In this document: positions 1 to 5,389 of the stretch, piece by piece
Position numbering within the stretch: the first letter of the stretch is position 1
How the letters are laid out: every line of letters starts with the position of its first letter
Assembly (NCBI GenBank): GCA_012961565.1
Contig: DTZC01000159.1
Location: forward strand, 1 to 5,389
Length of the DNA: 5,389 bases
Direction of reading: 5' to 3'
Source of the DNA: Dehalococcoidia bacterium
GTDB lineage: Bacteria > Chloroflexota > Dehalococcoidia > GIF9 > UBA5629
Made by a program: the position numbers and the translations under genes
Notes under the pieces: model-generated
What the model was told of the DNA's origin: nothing
Seen by the model: only the letters and a program-made list of their open reading frames with translations
The model's database searches: none

Positions 1-704
1 GCAGCTTTTATTGTGGTCAACTGTGTAGATACATCCATATCTCTCAAACCAAAGACTTCCTCAGCCACAATCTCAACACCCTTGCTCTCCGCATACTGCC
101 GAACCTCACCCACCATTATTGCCCGTCCATAGGTACTGTCCCAGGTAAGAATAGCCAGCTTTACCTTTTGTCCCGTCTTCTTAGCCCAGACCTCTGTCAC
201 CCAATCGATAAAAGCACCAAAGGAATCACAGTAGGACGGGATAGTGGCAAACTCATACCCAGGTGGATAGATTGCCGTTGGCGATGAGCTATTGGTAAAA
301 CAAAATATCTTATCTTCTATAAACCGCTCCTTTAGCGCTTCCGATTCCGCTGACCCGTACAGCAGCATGACAATGGGATAGGGTTTCGATTCCTTGAAAG
401 CGGCATAAGCTGCTAGAGCGGCATCCAGCTTACCCCCGGTGTCCCGGAACATCTGGTCTACCGGTACCCCATCAATGCCGCCTTCTGCATTAAACCATTC
501 CACAAAATCTGCGAACCCATGAATCAAAGGCGCTGTGATAGGAGCATAGGGTCCACTGAGATCACCAAAGTGATGAATGATGACCTTGTCTGGCTTGACC
601 GCCGGCGGTGGTGCTGCTGGTTTGGCACAGCCGAAGACCGGCATTAACACCAATGCCAAAGCCAAAACCATCGCGCTCATTATCCTGAAATTTCTCTTGT
701 TCAA
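1..704 (-). CDS. LivK-type ABC transporter substrate-binding lipoprotein, partial (C-terminus off the left edge)
   Basis: This is the extracytoplasmic solute receptor that should hand ligand to the LivH/LivM permease. Reading from 704 gives 234 codons plus two bases, with no stop before the window ends; family members usually run about 380-430 aa. The start is TTG (704-702), with AGGAGG six bases upstream. An in-frame stop at 731-729 and no ATG or GTG in between leave only ATG 680 (codon 9) as an alternative, and that lacks a good ribosome site. Residues 1-25 are a lipoprotein signal peptide: NKR basic head, hydrophobic core 11-24, lipobox VFGC with Cys26. A Pro/Ala linker follows (AKPAAPPPAVKP). 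The first Peripla_BP_6-like lobe starts near residue 41 (VIIHHFGDLSGPYAP), with the typical FVEWFNAEGGIDG at 67-79, the family's usual VYGSAES-like stretch as LLYGSAES (114-121), and the second-lobe segment KLAILTWDSTYGRA (182-195). The ligand is unknown, so no gene symbol is given. It is last in the visible gene order, behind a 132-bp spacer. Confidence 0.9.
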   Translation of the reverse strand, partial: MNKRNFRIMSAMVLALALVLMPVFGCAKPAAPPPAVKPDKVIIHHFGDLSGPYAPITAPLIHGFADFVEWFNAEGGIDGVPVDQMFRDTGGKLDAALAAYAAFKESKPYPIVMLLYGSAESEALKERFIEDKIFCFTNSSSPTAIYPPGYEFATIPSYCDSFGAFIDWVTEVWAKKTGQKVKLAILTWDSTYGRAIMVGEVRQYAESKGVEIVAEEVFGLRDMDVSTQLTTIKA

Positions 705-710
705 GTCACA

Positions 711-717
711 CCTCCTT
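711..717 (-). promoter_or_regulatory. Shine-Dalgarno site of the substrate-binding protein
   Basis: The minus strand reads AAGGAGG here, six bases before the TTG codon at 704-702. The match to the 16S rRNA tail is near perfect. This site decides the start: it supports the rare TTG codon over the in-frame ATG at 680-678, and with the TTG the protein keeps its basic NKR head before the hydrophobic signal core. Confidence 0.85.
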
Positions 718-722
718 CTCGC

Positions 723-732
723 TTGAATTCAA
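723..732. repeat. 10-bp perfect palindrome upstream of the substrate-binding protein gene
   Basis: TTGAATTCAA reads identically on both strands, and its left end is 18 bp before the TTG start codon and 5 bp before the Shine-Dalgarno site. It could be a small operator half-site or an mRNA element, but flanking bases do not extend the symmetry and a 10-bp palindrome can occur by chance. No regulator gene is present in the window to pair with it. Confidence 0.25.
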
Positions 733-739
733 TCAGCAT

Positions 740-787
740 CTAGCTCAAATCTTTTCTCATCCTTCCATGTCTCACCCCCTCCTCCTT
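740..787 (-). promoter_or_regulatory. Orphan Shine-Dalgarno tract with possible 11-codon leader frame
   Basis: AAGGAGGA (787-780) followed by GGGG is a strong ribosome-binding motif that precedes no annotated gene. Four bases after it, a GTG at 775-773 opens a frame of 11 codons (MRHGRMRKDLS) ending in TAG at 742-740, 35 bp before the TTG start of the receptor gene. A still shorter frame, ATG-GAA-GGA-TGA at 768-757, also fits. The peptide has no run of one amino acid that would suggest classic attenuation. It may be a ribosome standby or loading site, a leader peptide, or a chance purine tract. Confidence 0.25.
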
Positions 788-836
788 AATACAATCTTGA
801 TCCCCCAGACATTGGACTGTTAGACCATCCAAACTC

Positions 837-1898
837 TTAATAGGCAAAGGGACGAAGCCGATAGGAAGCCTTGAAAACCTCCCACCTGTGCGCCAACCCC
901 CTAGGTTCAAAAATTATAAACAGGATGATTACCAACCCATATACTATGGGACCCAGAGCTGCCTGGAGAAAGGCTCCCCAGGCTACGAAGATCCCCGATA
1001 GCCACATCACCAGTTCCTTGGTCAGCTCGTCCAGGACCCGCAAAAAAGCCACGCCGAAGACAGCACCGGCGGTACTACCCATACCACCGACAATCATCAT
1101 GCCAACATACCAGATTGAGTCCATCAGGGTGAAATGGTCTGGGTTTATGGCTCGCATCCAGTGTGCCCAGAGACAGCCGGCAACACCGGCATATACCGAG
1201 CAGATAAAGAAGGCAAGCAGCTTATAACCGAAAACGTTCACCCCCTGCACTTCAGCAGCCAGGTCGTTGTCCCGGATGGCAATAAATGCCCTGCCCACTC
1301 CAGTTCTGACCAGGTTTTTGGCGAAAAAGGTCATTAACACCGCTATCGGCATAATGATGCCAAACATACTTTGTGGTGAACTGAAAGCTGTCTCCCCTAT
1401 CTTTGGCACTGGCACTACCAAGCTCCGCACTCCATTGGTAATCCCCTCCAACGGGTGAGCGATGAGAGCCGGAATTATGAACTGCGCCGCCAGAGTCGCC
1501 ATAGCCAGGTAGAAGCCTTTAACCCTCAGCGAAGGTAGACCGAAAATCAGACCGATTATTCCAGCACTAAGAGCAGCGCAGGGTAAGGCAGCCCAAAAAG
1601 AGAACCCCAGTTTTGCTGTAAGCACACCAGAGGTATATGCCCCTACCGCCATAAACGCTGCCTGCCCCAGGGAAATCTGACCGCAATACCCGGTGAGTAT
1701 ATTAAGCCCATGCACAGCTATCAGGCTGATGCCGATAAGATTGAGCAAATTCAACCAGCGACCGGGCAAAAATAACGGTAAGCTGAACAGAAAAACAAGC
1801 CCAGCTATCAATAGTATCCACTGCAGGCGGGTACGGACAATCGCCATATCCTGGGAATAGCTTTCATCATAAGTGCCGCAAGGACGTGCTACCGCCAT
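837..1898 (-). CDS. livM: LivM-type branched-chain amino acid ABC transporter permease
   Basis: This integral membrane permease of 353 aa should pair with LivH to form the channel of a HAAT-family importer. Family signatures are clear: GYCGQISLGQAAFMAVGAY (70-88), LPSLRVKGFYLAMATLA (121-137), the cytoplasmic ATPase-coupling loop GRAFIAIRDNDLAAEVQGVN (202-221), GGMGSTAGAVFG (271-282), and the C-terminal FEPRGLAHRW (330-339). Hydrophobic segments lie near 27-44, 48-68, 78-97, 102-120, 130-147, 178-193, 225-245, 262-285 and 308-330. The ATG at 1898 has AGAGAGG seven bases upstream and sits 1 bp after the livH TAG. An internal ATG at codon 18 (1847) would trim a polar head, but its purine stretch is too close, so 1898 is preferred. 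Length is at the upper side of normal for LivM, mainly from this N-terminal tail. It ends with TAA at 839-837. Confidence 0.95.
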   Translation of the reverse strand: MAVARPCGTYDESYSQDMAIVRTRLQWILLIAGLVFLFSLPLFLPGRWLNLLNLIGISLIAVHGLNILTGYCGQISLGQAAFMAVGAYTSGVLTAKLGFSFWAALPCAALSAGIIGLIFGLPSLRVKGFYLAMATLAAQFIIPALIAHPLEGITNGVRSLVVPVPKIGETAFSSPQSMFGIIMPIAVLMTFFAKNLVRTGVGRAFIAIRDNDLAAEVQGVNVFGYKLLAFFICSVYAGVAGCLWAHWMRAINPDHFTLMDSIWYVGMMIVGGMGSTAGAVFGVAFLRVLDELTKELVMWLSGIFVAWGAFLQAALGPIVYGLVIILFIIFEPRGLAHRWEVFKASYRLRPFAY

Positions 1899-1899
1899 G

Positions 1900-2772
1900 C
1901 TATATCCTCTCTATCCTCTTAAGTCCAAAGAGCCCTTCAGGCCGCAAAATCAGCACCAAGAGCAAAATAATATACGGGGTTATCTCCATAAGCCACGGGG
2001 CAATCAGCCCACCAGCCAGGTTTTCCAGCAAGCCAACTGTCAGCCCTCCTATCAGGGCACCACCAATGGAGTCTAGCCCACCGAACAGGACGGCGGGAAA
2101 TGCTTTCAGCCCGACCAGAGACAGAAACTGGCTCACACCAAGCCGATAGGCTAGAAGCATGCCACACACAGCAGCTATCAAGCCACATAAAGCCCAGCTC
2201 AGGCTGAAGATGGTCCTGACGTTTATGCCTCTTGCTTGAGCTATCTGGTGGCTCTCGGCTGTAGCCCGCATTGCCAGCCCCATCCGGGTCCGCTGGTAGA
2301 ACAGGTACAGCAGGACAAAGAGAGCCATAGCTAGAAAGAATGACCATAGAAGGTCGTGGGAGAAAACAACCCCGCCAATGGAGACCGGGGCTCCAGGCAA
2401 GAACTCGGCAAGTTTGTACTGGTAGGCACCCCATATCCCTATTGCCACGCCGTTTAAGAAGTAAACCAGAGCTAATGTTACCAGAACCGAACTGAGCACG
2501 GGCTGACCTATTAGCGGTCGCATGGTGAAACGGTCTATTAGCAACGCAACAACCACACTGCCAGCTAAACTAAGTAGTAGACTGACCCATATAGGCAGCC
2601 CAAATCGGTCGGTAGACATCCAGAAGAAAAAGGCGCCGAACATCATCATTTGCCCGATGGCAAAGTTGAAAACACCGGTTGACTTATAAATCAGCACTAT
2701 GCCCAGGGCGATAAGTGCATATACCCCACCCACCATCAATCCATTAGCTATGTATTGAAGTACTGCTTCCAC
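1900..2772 (-). CDS. livH: LivH-type branched-chain amino acid ABC transporter permease
   Basis: This is the second membrane subunit of the importer, 290 aa, the normal LivH length. Diagnostic stretches are NGLMVGGVYALIALGIVLIYKSTG (in 10-33), VFNFAIGQMMMFGAF (34-48), the ATPase-coupling loop TRMGLAMRATAESHQIAQARGIN (162-184), GLKAFPAVLFGGLDSIGGALIGG (221-243), and the terminal LILRPEGLFG (274-283). About eight to nine hydrophobic helices span the chain. The start is GTG (2772-2770), immediately after the TAG of the acyl-CoA synthetase, with only a modest GGAG nine bases upstream inside that gene. Translation therefore probably depends on ribosomes ending the synthetase. An internal ATG at codon 13 falls inside the first conserved helix and lacks a ribosome site. 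The stop is TAG at 1902-1900. The specific substrate is not evident. Confidence 0.95.
   Translation of the reverse strand: MEAVLQYIANGLMVGGVYALIALGIVLIYKSTGVFNFAIGQMMMFGAFFFWMSTDRFGLPIWVSLLLSLAGSVVVALLIDRFTMRPLIGQPVLSSVLVTLALVYFLNGVAIGIWGAYQYKLAEFLPGAPVSIGGVVFSHDLLWSFFLAMALFVLLYLFYQRTRMGLAMRATAESHQIAQARGINVRTIFSLSWALCGLIAAVCGMLLAYRLGVSQFLSLVGLKAFPAVLFGGLDSIGGALIGGLTVGLLENLAGGLIAPWLMEITPYIILLLVLILRPEGLFGLKRIERI
1906..1912 (-). promoter_or_regulatory. Shine-Dalgarno site of livM
   Basis: The minus strand reads AGAGAGG seven bases before the livM ATG at 1898, inside the last codons of livH (the RIERI tail). It supports the upstream ATG over the internal ATG at 1847. Its position inside livH, together with the 1-bp gap, fits coupled translation. 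Confidence 0.65.
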
Positions 2773-4686
2773 CTACGGCTGCTCCACGGAATTGATTTTG
2801 ATGGCAGTTTTTATGGTACCTTTCCTGCCATCGCGGTATGTAATCGGCGCCTCCACAGCCATCTCCACAGCACCACTATATATCGCATCTATCAAATCCT
2901 TGTAGCGCTCTTCAACAAAAGTTCGCTTTATCTTCCGCGTTCTGGTAAGTTCAGCCTCATCTGCGTCAAATTCACGGTGCAGGTTAGCAAACTTCTTTAT
3001 CCGTGCCCATTCAGGTAACGTCCTGTTTATCCTCTGAATTTCTTTACGTATCAGGTCTATTACCTCCGGTTTCTGAGACAGGTCAGTGAAAGTGGTATAA
3101 GCGATACGCCTGGCTTCAGCCCAGCGACCAACGTTGTCTATATCTATATTAACAATAGCACTAACGTAAGCCTTGTCCTCCGCACCCACGGCAAGTGCAT
3201 CCTTTATGTAGGGGCTGAATCTAAGCCTGATTTCGGCATACTGCGGCGAGAACATCTGCCCTCCGCTTAATTGTCTTAAGTCGCTCATCCTGTCCATAAC
3301 GATGAGGTGACCATCTTCAGTGATATGCCCGAAGTCGCCAGTGTAGTACCACCCGCTTTTCAGCTTCTCCTGCGTCGCCTCAGGACTCTTATAGTACCCG
3401 GAGAACAAATTCTCACCCTTAACTATTATCTCGCCATCTTCGGACAATCTGACTTCAACGCCGGGCATCACCGGTCCTGATGTCTCAGGTCTCACATCAT
3501 CACCCCGGTGGAGAGTAACCAGCCCCTGTTCTGAACCACCGTAGAGCTGCTTGATATTGACACCAATGGCTCTAAAAAAGCGAATAACATCGGGGCTAAT
3601 GGGTGCTGCTGCCGTATAAGCAGCCCTGATTTTGGACAGCCCCACCTTATCTCTCAGATCCCTAAATACCATCCACTGAGCCACAGAATAGAGGAGCCGC
3701 CAAAACCAGTTCACCTTGTGCCTGGCTGCCTGTAAATCGGTGACCTTGTAGCCTACAGGTAAGAAAAGATGATACAGGAAACGATTAAACCAGGTGGTGT
3801 CGATTATCTTGGCTTGAATCAGCCGGTTAACGCTTTCCCAATTACGCGGTCCCCAGAAGAGAATCTGGGCTCCAATTTCCCGGATATTTTCCTGGACTGT
3901 CTCTGGCTCCTCGGGGAAGCTGACTTCCATTCCTGAAACCAGCGAACCGGCAATGCCCAACCCTTGCTCCGTAATCCAGGCTGGTGGCAAAAAGGAGACA
4001 TACTGCTCATCTTCGCGCCATCGGTCCACATTCCACCAGGAGCGACCGGCTTGAATCGCAGCGTTATGCTTTAACATCGCTGCCTTGGGCAAACCAGTAG
4101 TGCCTGAGGTATAGCAAAAAACGGCTAAGTCCTCTCCACTGCCTCGCTCCACGTTTTCCTCAAACACCCCGGGGTGATGCTCCTCATATTCCTTGCCCAG
4201 TTCAATAACTTTGTCGAAGCTAATCAGGATAGGGTCCTCATAGTTCCATACACCTTTGGGGTCCCAGTAGATGACTTTCTTGAGCAGTGGCAACTCCTCT
4301 TTGATTTGAAGCAGCTTGTCCACCTGCTCCTGGTCATGGGCTATCACAAATTTGGAATCTGAGTGCTCAACATAGAATTTCACCTCGTGTGGCATACAAT
4401 CGGTAAAAATACCGATGACAACCCCACCAGCCGCCTGAACTGCCAGTTCTGCCCAATACCACTGAGGCTTGTTCTCACCCAAGATGGCGACCTTATCACC
4501 TGCCTCCAATCCCAGACTTATTAACCCCAGTGAGAAGTGTTTAACTTTCTGGTAGTAGTCCTTCCAGGTATAAGTCTGCCAGATGCCAAACTCCTTAACC
4601 CTCATGGCGACTTTCTTGCCGCCGTATTTCTCATAATTCTGCTTCAATAACTTGGGTAGAGTAGGCGCCGCTATGCTCGCTATCAC
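2773..4686 (-). CDS. AMP-forming acyl-CoA synthetase, long-chain fatty acid CoA ligase type
   Basis: This 637-aa cytoplasmic enzyme should activate a carboxylic acid with ATP and CoA through an acyl-adenylate. ANL-superfamily motifs appear in order: P-loop YTSGTTGLPK (192-201), adenine-binding YGGSEQG (382-388, Ser where Thr is usual), YYTGD (447-451) with the ribose-binding Asp, and the hinge DRMSDLRQLSGGQ (465-477). The C-terminal ELTRTRKIKR (579-588) matches the ELTPTLKxKR motif of long-chain ligases, with Lys585 as likely catalytic lysine. Length and motif set fit the COG1022 long-chain group rather than short acetyl-CoA synthetases. The hinge continues as MFSPQYAE instead of the usual KNxxPxxxE, marking a divergent subgroup. 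The GTG start (4686) has GAGGAGG seven bases upstream inside livG and lies 2 bp after the livG stop. The gene abuts livH without a gap. The acid activated, whether long-chain, branched or aromatic, cannot be told. Confidence 0.93.
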   Translation of the reverse strand: MIASIAAPTLPKLLKQNYEKYGGKKVAMRVKEFGIWQTYTWKDYYQKVKHFSLGLISLGLEAGDKVAILGENKPQWYWAELAVQAAGGVVIGIFTDCMPHEVKFYVEHSDSKFVIAHDQEQVDKLLQIKEELPLLKKVIYWDPKGVWNYEDPILISFDKVIELGKEYEEHHPGVFEENVERGSGEDLAVFCYTSGTTGLPKAAMLKHNAAIQAGRSWWNVDRWREDEQYVSFLPPAWITEQGLGIAGSLVSGMEVSFPEEPETVQENIREIGAQILFWGPRNWESVNRLIQAKIIDTTWFNRFLYHLFLPVGYKVTDLQAARHKVNWFWRLLYSVAQWMVFRDLRDKVGLSKIRAAYTAAAPISPDVIRFFRAIGVNIKQLYGGSEQGLVTLHRGDDVRPETSGPVMPGVEVRLSEDGEIIVKGENLFSGYYKSPEATQEKLKSGWYYTGDFGHITEDGHLIVMDRMSDLRQLSGGQMFSPQYAEIRLRFSPYIKDALAVGAEDKAYVSAIVNIDIDNVGRWAEARRIAYTTFTDLSQKPEVIDLIRKEIQRINRTLPEWARIKKFANLHREFDADEAELTRTRKIKRTFVEERYKDLIDAIYSGAVEMAVEAPITYRDGRKGTIKTAIKINSVEQP

Positions 4687-4688
4687 CT

Positions 4689-5389
4689 TTATGCCTCCTC
4701 GCCTAAATATGCTTTAATAACAGCAGCGTCAGCCTTTATCTCGTCCGGAGTACCCTCAGCAATCTTCCTGCCAAAGTCGAGGACGACAATCCTGTCGGCA
4801 ATGTCCATAACCACACCCATATCATGTTCCACCAGAACTATAGACTTAACACCGTCCCTCAGAACTGGCGTGTGAGGATAGGTCTCTCCCTGCCCTTCGA
4901 AAATATCTATAATGAACCGTGCCATGTCCTCTTTCTCTTCGACATTCATTCCGGCCATAGGTTCATCAAGAAGCAGCAACTTTGGCTCTAAAGCTAAAGC
5001 CCTACCCAGGTCAACTCGCTTTCTTTGCCCATAAGGGAGTGAGCCAACCACCTTCTTTCTTATTGGCTCCATCTCCAGAAAATCAATGATATCCTCCACC
5101 ACACGCCGGTGCTCAATCTCTTTCTTGTGTTCCCAGCCGAAGTAAATGGCGCCAGCCAGAAAATTCGGCTTTAGGTGAACATGTCTTGCTGCCATCAAAT
5201 TGTCCAAAGTAGACAGTCCAGTATAAAGCTGAATATTCTGGAAAGTCCGCGCAATCCCCAGTTTGGCAATTTTGTGGGAGGGAAACCAAGTAATCGCTTG
5301 ACCATCGAAGATAATATCACCCCTGTCCGGGCGATAGAAACCATTTATGCAGTTCAGCAGGCAGGTCTTCCCGGCCCCGTTGGGGCCGA
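4689..5389 (-). CDS. livG: LivG-type ABC transporter ATP-binding protein, partial (N-terminus off the right edge)
   Basis: This is the cytoplasmic ATPase subunit that powers the LivH/LivM permease. 232 full codons are visible. The first complete one begins the Walker A motif GPNGAGKT (visible residues 1-8, bases 5387-5364), so about 30-35 residues are missing. Next come the Q-loop RTFQN (47-51, Gln50), the ABC signature LPYGQ (117-121), Walker B LLLLDEP (137-143), D-loop AGMN (145-148), and the switch His188 in VEHDM (186-190). The ending DFGRKIAEGTPDEI is typical of LivG, as is AGMN. An extra stretch of about 13 residues (EGQGETYPHTPVLRDG region, bases 4854-4898) separates the D-loop from the switch histidine. 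An in-frame TTG at 5207 could be misread as a start, but the coding frame clearly continues upstream through Walker A. It ends with TAA at 4691-4689, 2 bp before the synthetase. Confidence 0.94.
   Translation of the reverse strand, partial: GPNGAGKTCLLNCINGFYRPDRGDIIFDGQAITWFPSHKIAKLGIARTFQNIQLYTGLSTLDNLMAARHVHLKPNFLAGAIYFGWEHKKEIEHRRVVEDIIDFLEMEPIRKKVVGSLPYGQRKRVDLGRALALEPKLLLLDEPMAGMNVEEKEDMARFIIDIFEGQGETYPHTPVLRDGVKSIVLVEHDMGVVMDIADRIVVLDFGRKIAEGTPDEIKADAAVIKAYLGEEA
4694..4700 (-). promoter_or_regulatory. Shine-Dalgarno site of the acyl-CoA synthetase
   Basis: The minus strand reads GAGGAGG seven bases before the GTG start at 4686. It is built from the last two glutamate codons of livG, so the ATPase C-terminus and the ribosome site of the next gene share the same bases. 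It fixes the GTG as the start, and with the 2-bp gap it implies coupled translation of the two genes. Confidence 0.8.

Larger units (their letters stand above)
705..836 (-). other. Intergenic spacer between livM and the substrate-binding protein gene
   Basis: This is the only real gap in the operon; the other junctions are 0-2 bp. Going from the livM stop toward the next gene it holds a weak 5-bp hairpin (832-812) without a T-run, a purine-rich AAGGAGGA tract (787-780) followed by a very short reading frame, the palindrome TTGAATTCAA (732-723), and the functional ribosome site (717-711). No convincing sigma-70 promoter pair and no rho-independent terminator are visible, so read-through from livM is the simplest view. 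The spacer could set receptor expression apart from that of the membrane proteins through RNA processing or extra translation initiation; this is inference. Confidence 0.6.

Noticed and set aside
812..832. Hairpin TTGGA...TCCAA just after the livM stop as a rho-independent terminator
   Set aside because: The stem is only 5-6 bp with an 11-base loop, is not GC-rich, and no T-run follows on the minus strand.
705..836. Sigma-70 promoter for the receptor gene in the spacer
   Set aside because: TATTAA-like and TTGAGC-like hexamers occur, but none pairs with a partner hexamer at 16-18 bp spacing, so no promoter is called.
871..1458. Several plus-strand open frames of 63-118 codons opposite livM
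   Set aside because: They are antisense shadows of livM. The translations resemble no protein family and lack ribosome sites, while the opposite strand encodes clear LivM motifs.
1937..2434. 165-codon open frame on the minus strand in another frame within livH
   Set aside because: It lies wholly inside the well-supported livH, has no ribosome site, and its translation is Cys/Trp/Pro-rich low-sense sequence typical of a shadow frame.
2755..3018. Plus-strand 87-codon open frame across the livH/ligase junction
   Set aside because: It is antisense to two confidently identified genes and has no supporting start context or recognisable motif.
4689..5207. Treating LivG as a short protein starting at the TTG at 5207
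   Set aside because: The same frame continues upstream without a stop to the window edge and encodes the Q-loop and Walker A, so the TTG is an internal leucine codon and the gene is cut by the window.

Overview
All five genes lie on the minus strand and read as one ABC-transporter operon of the branched-chain amino acid (HAAT/Liv) type with an acyl-CoA synthetase inserted in it. In transcription order (right to left) they are: a LivG-type ATPase whose N-terminus lies beyond base 5389; an AMP-forming acyl-CoA synthetase of 637 aa (2773-4686); a LivH-type permease (1900-2772); a LivM-type permease (837-1898); and, after a 132-bp spacer, a LivK-type substrate-binding lipoprotein (1-704) whose C-terminus lies beyond base 1. 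The second ATPase, LivF, is not in the window. It may lie beyond either edge.

The first four genes are packed end to end: livG stop, 2 bp, synthetase GTG; synthetase stop abutting the livH GTG; livH stop, 1 bp, livM ATG. This implies one transcript and probable translational coupling. Only the spacer at 705-836 has room for extra regulation. It holds two separate strong Shine-Dalgarno tracts and a 10-bp palindrome, but no convincing promoter or rho-independent terminator.

Functional reading: the permeases, ATPase and lipoprotein form an importer for an amphipathic carboxylate. The family is named for leucine, isoleucine and valine, but many members carry other acids, including aromatic and short-chain ones. 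A fatty-acid-type CoA ligase translated between the ATPase and the permease suggests that the imported acid is trapped as its CoA thioester and sent into beta-oxidation or aromatic-acid degradation. The substrate cannot be read from the sequence.

Organism: a bacterium with GC near one half, strong AGGAGG ribosome-binding sites and frequent GTG/TTG starts. The solute-binding protein has a lipobox rather than an ordinary cleaved signal peptide, which fits a monoderm-like envelope. From general impression of the protein sequences, an anaerobic sediment or subsurface lineage such as Chloroflexota (Dehalococcoidia) seems likely, with Desulfobacterota as the alternative. This assignment is an inference. 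There are no RNA genes, mobile elements, CRISPR arrays or signs of recent transfer.
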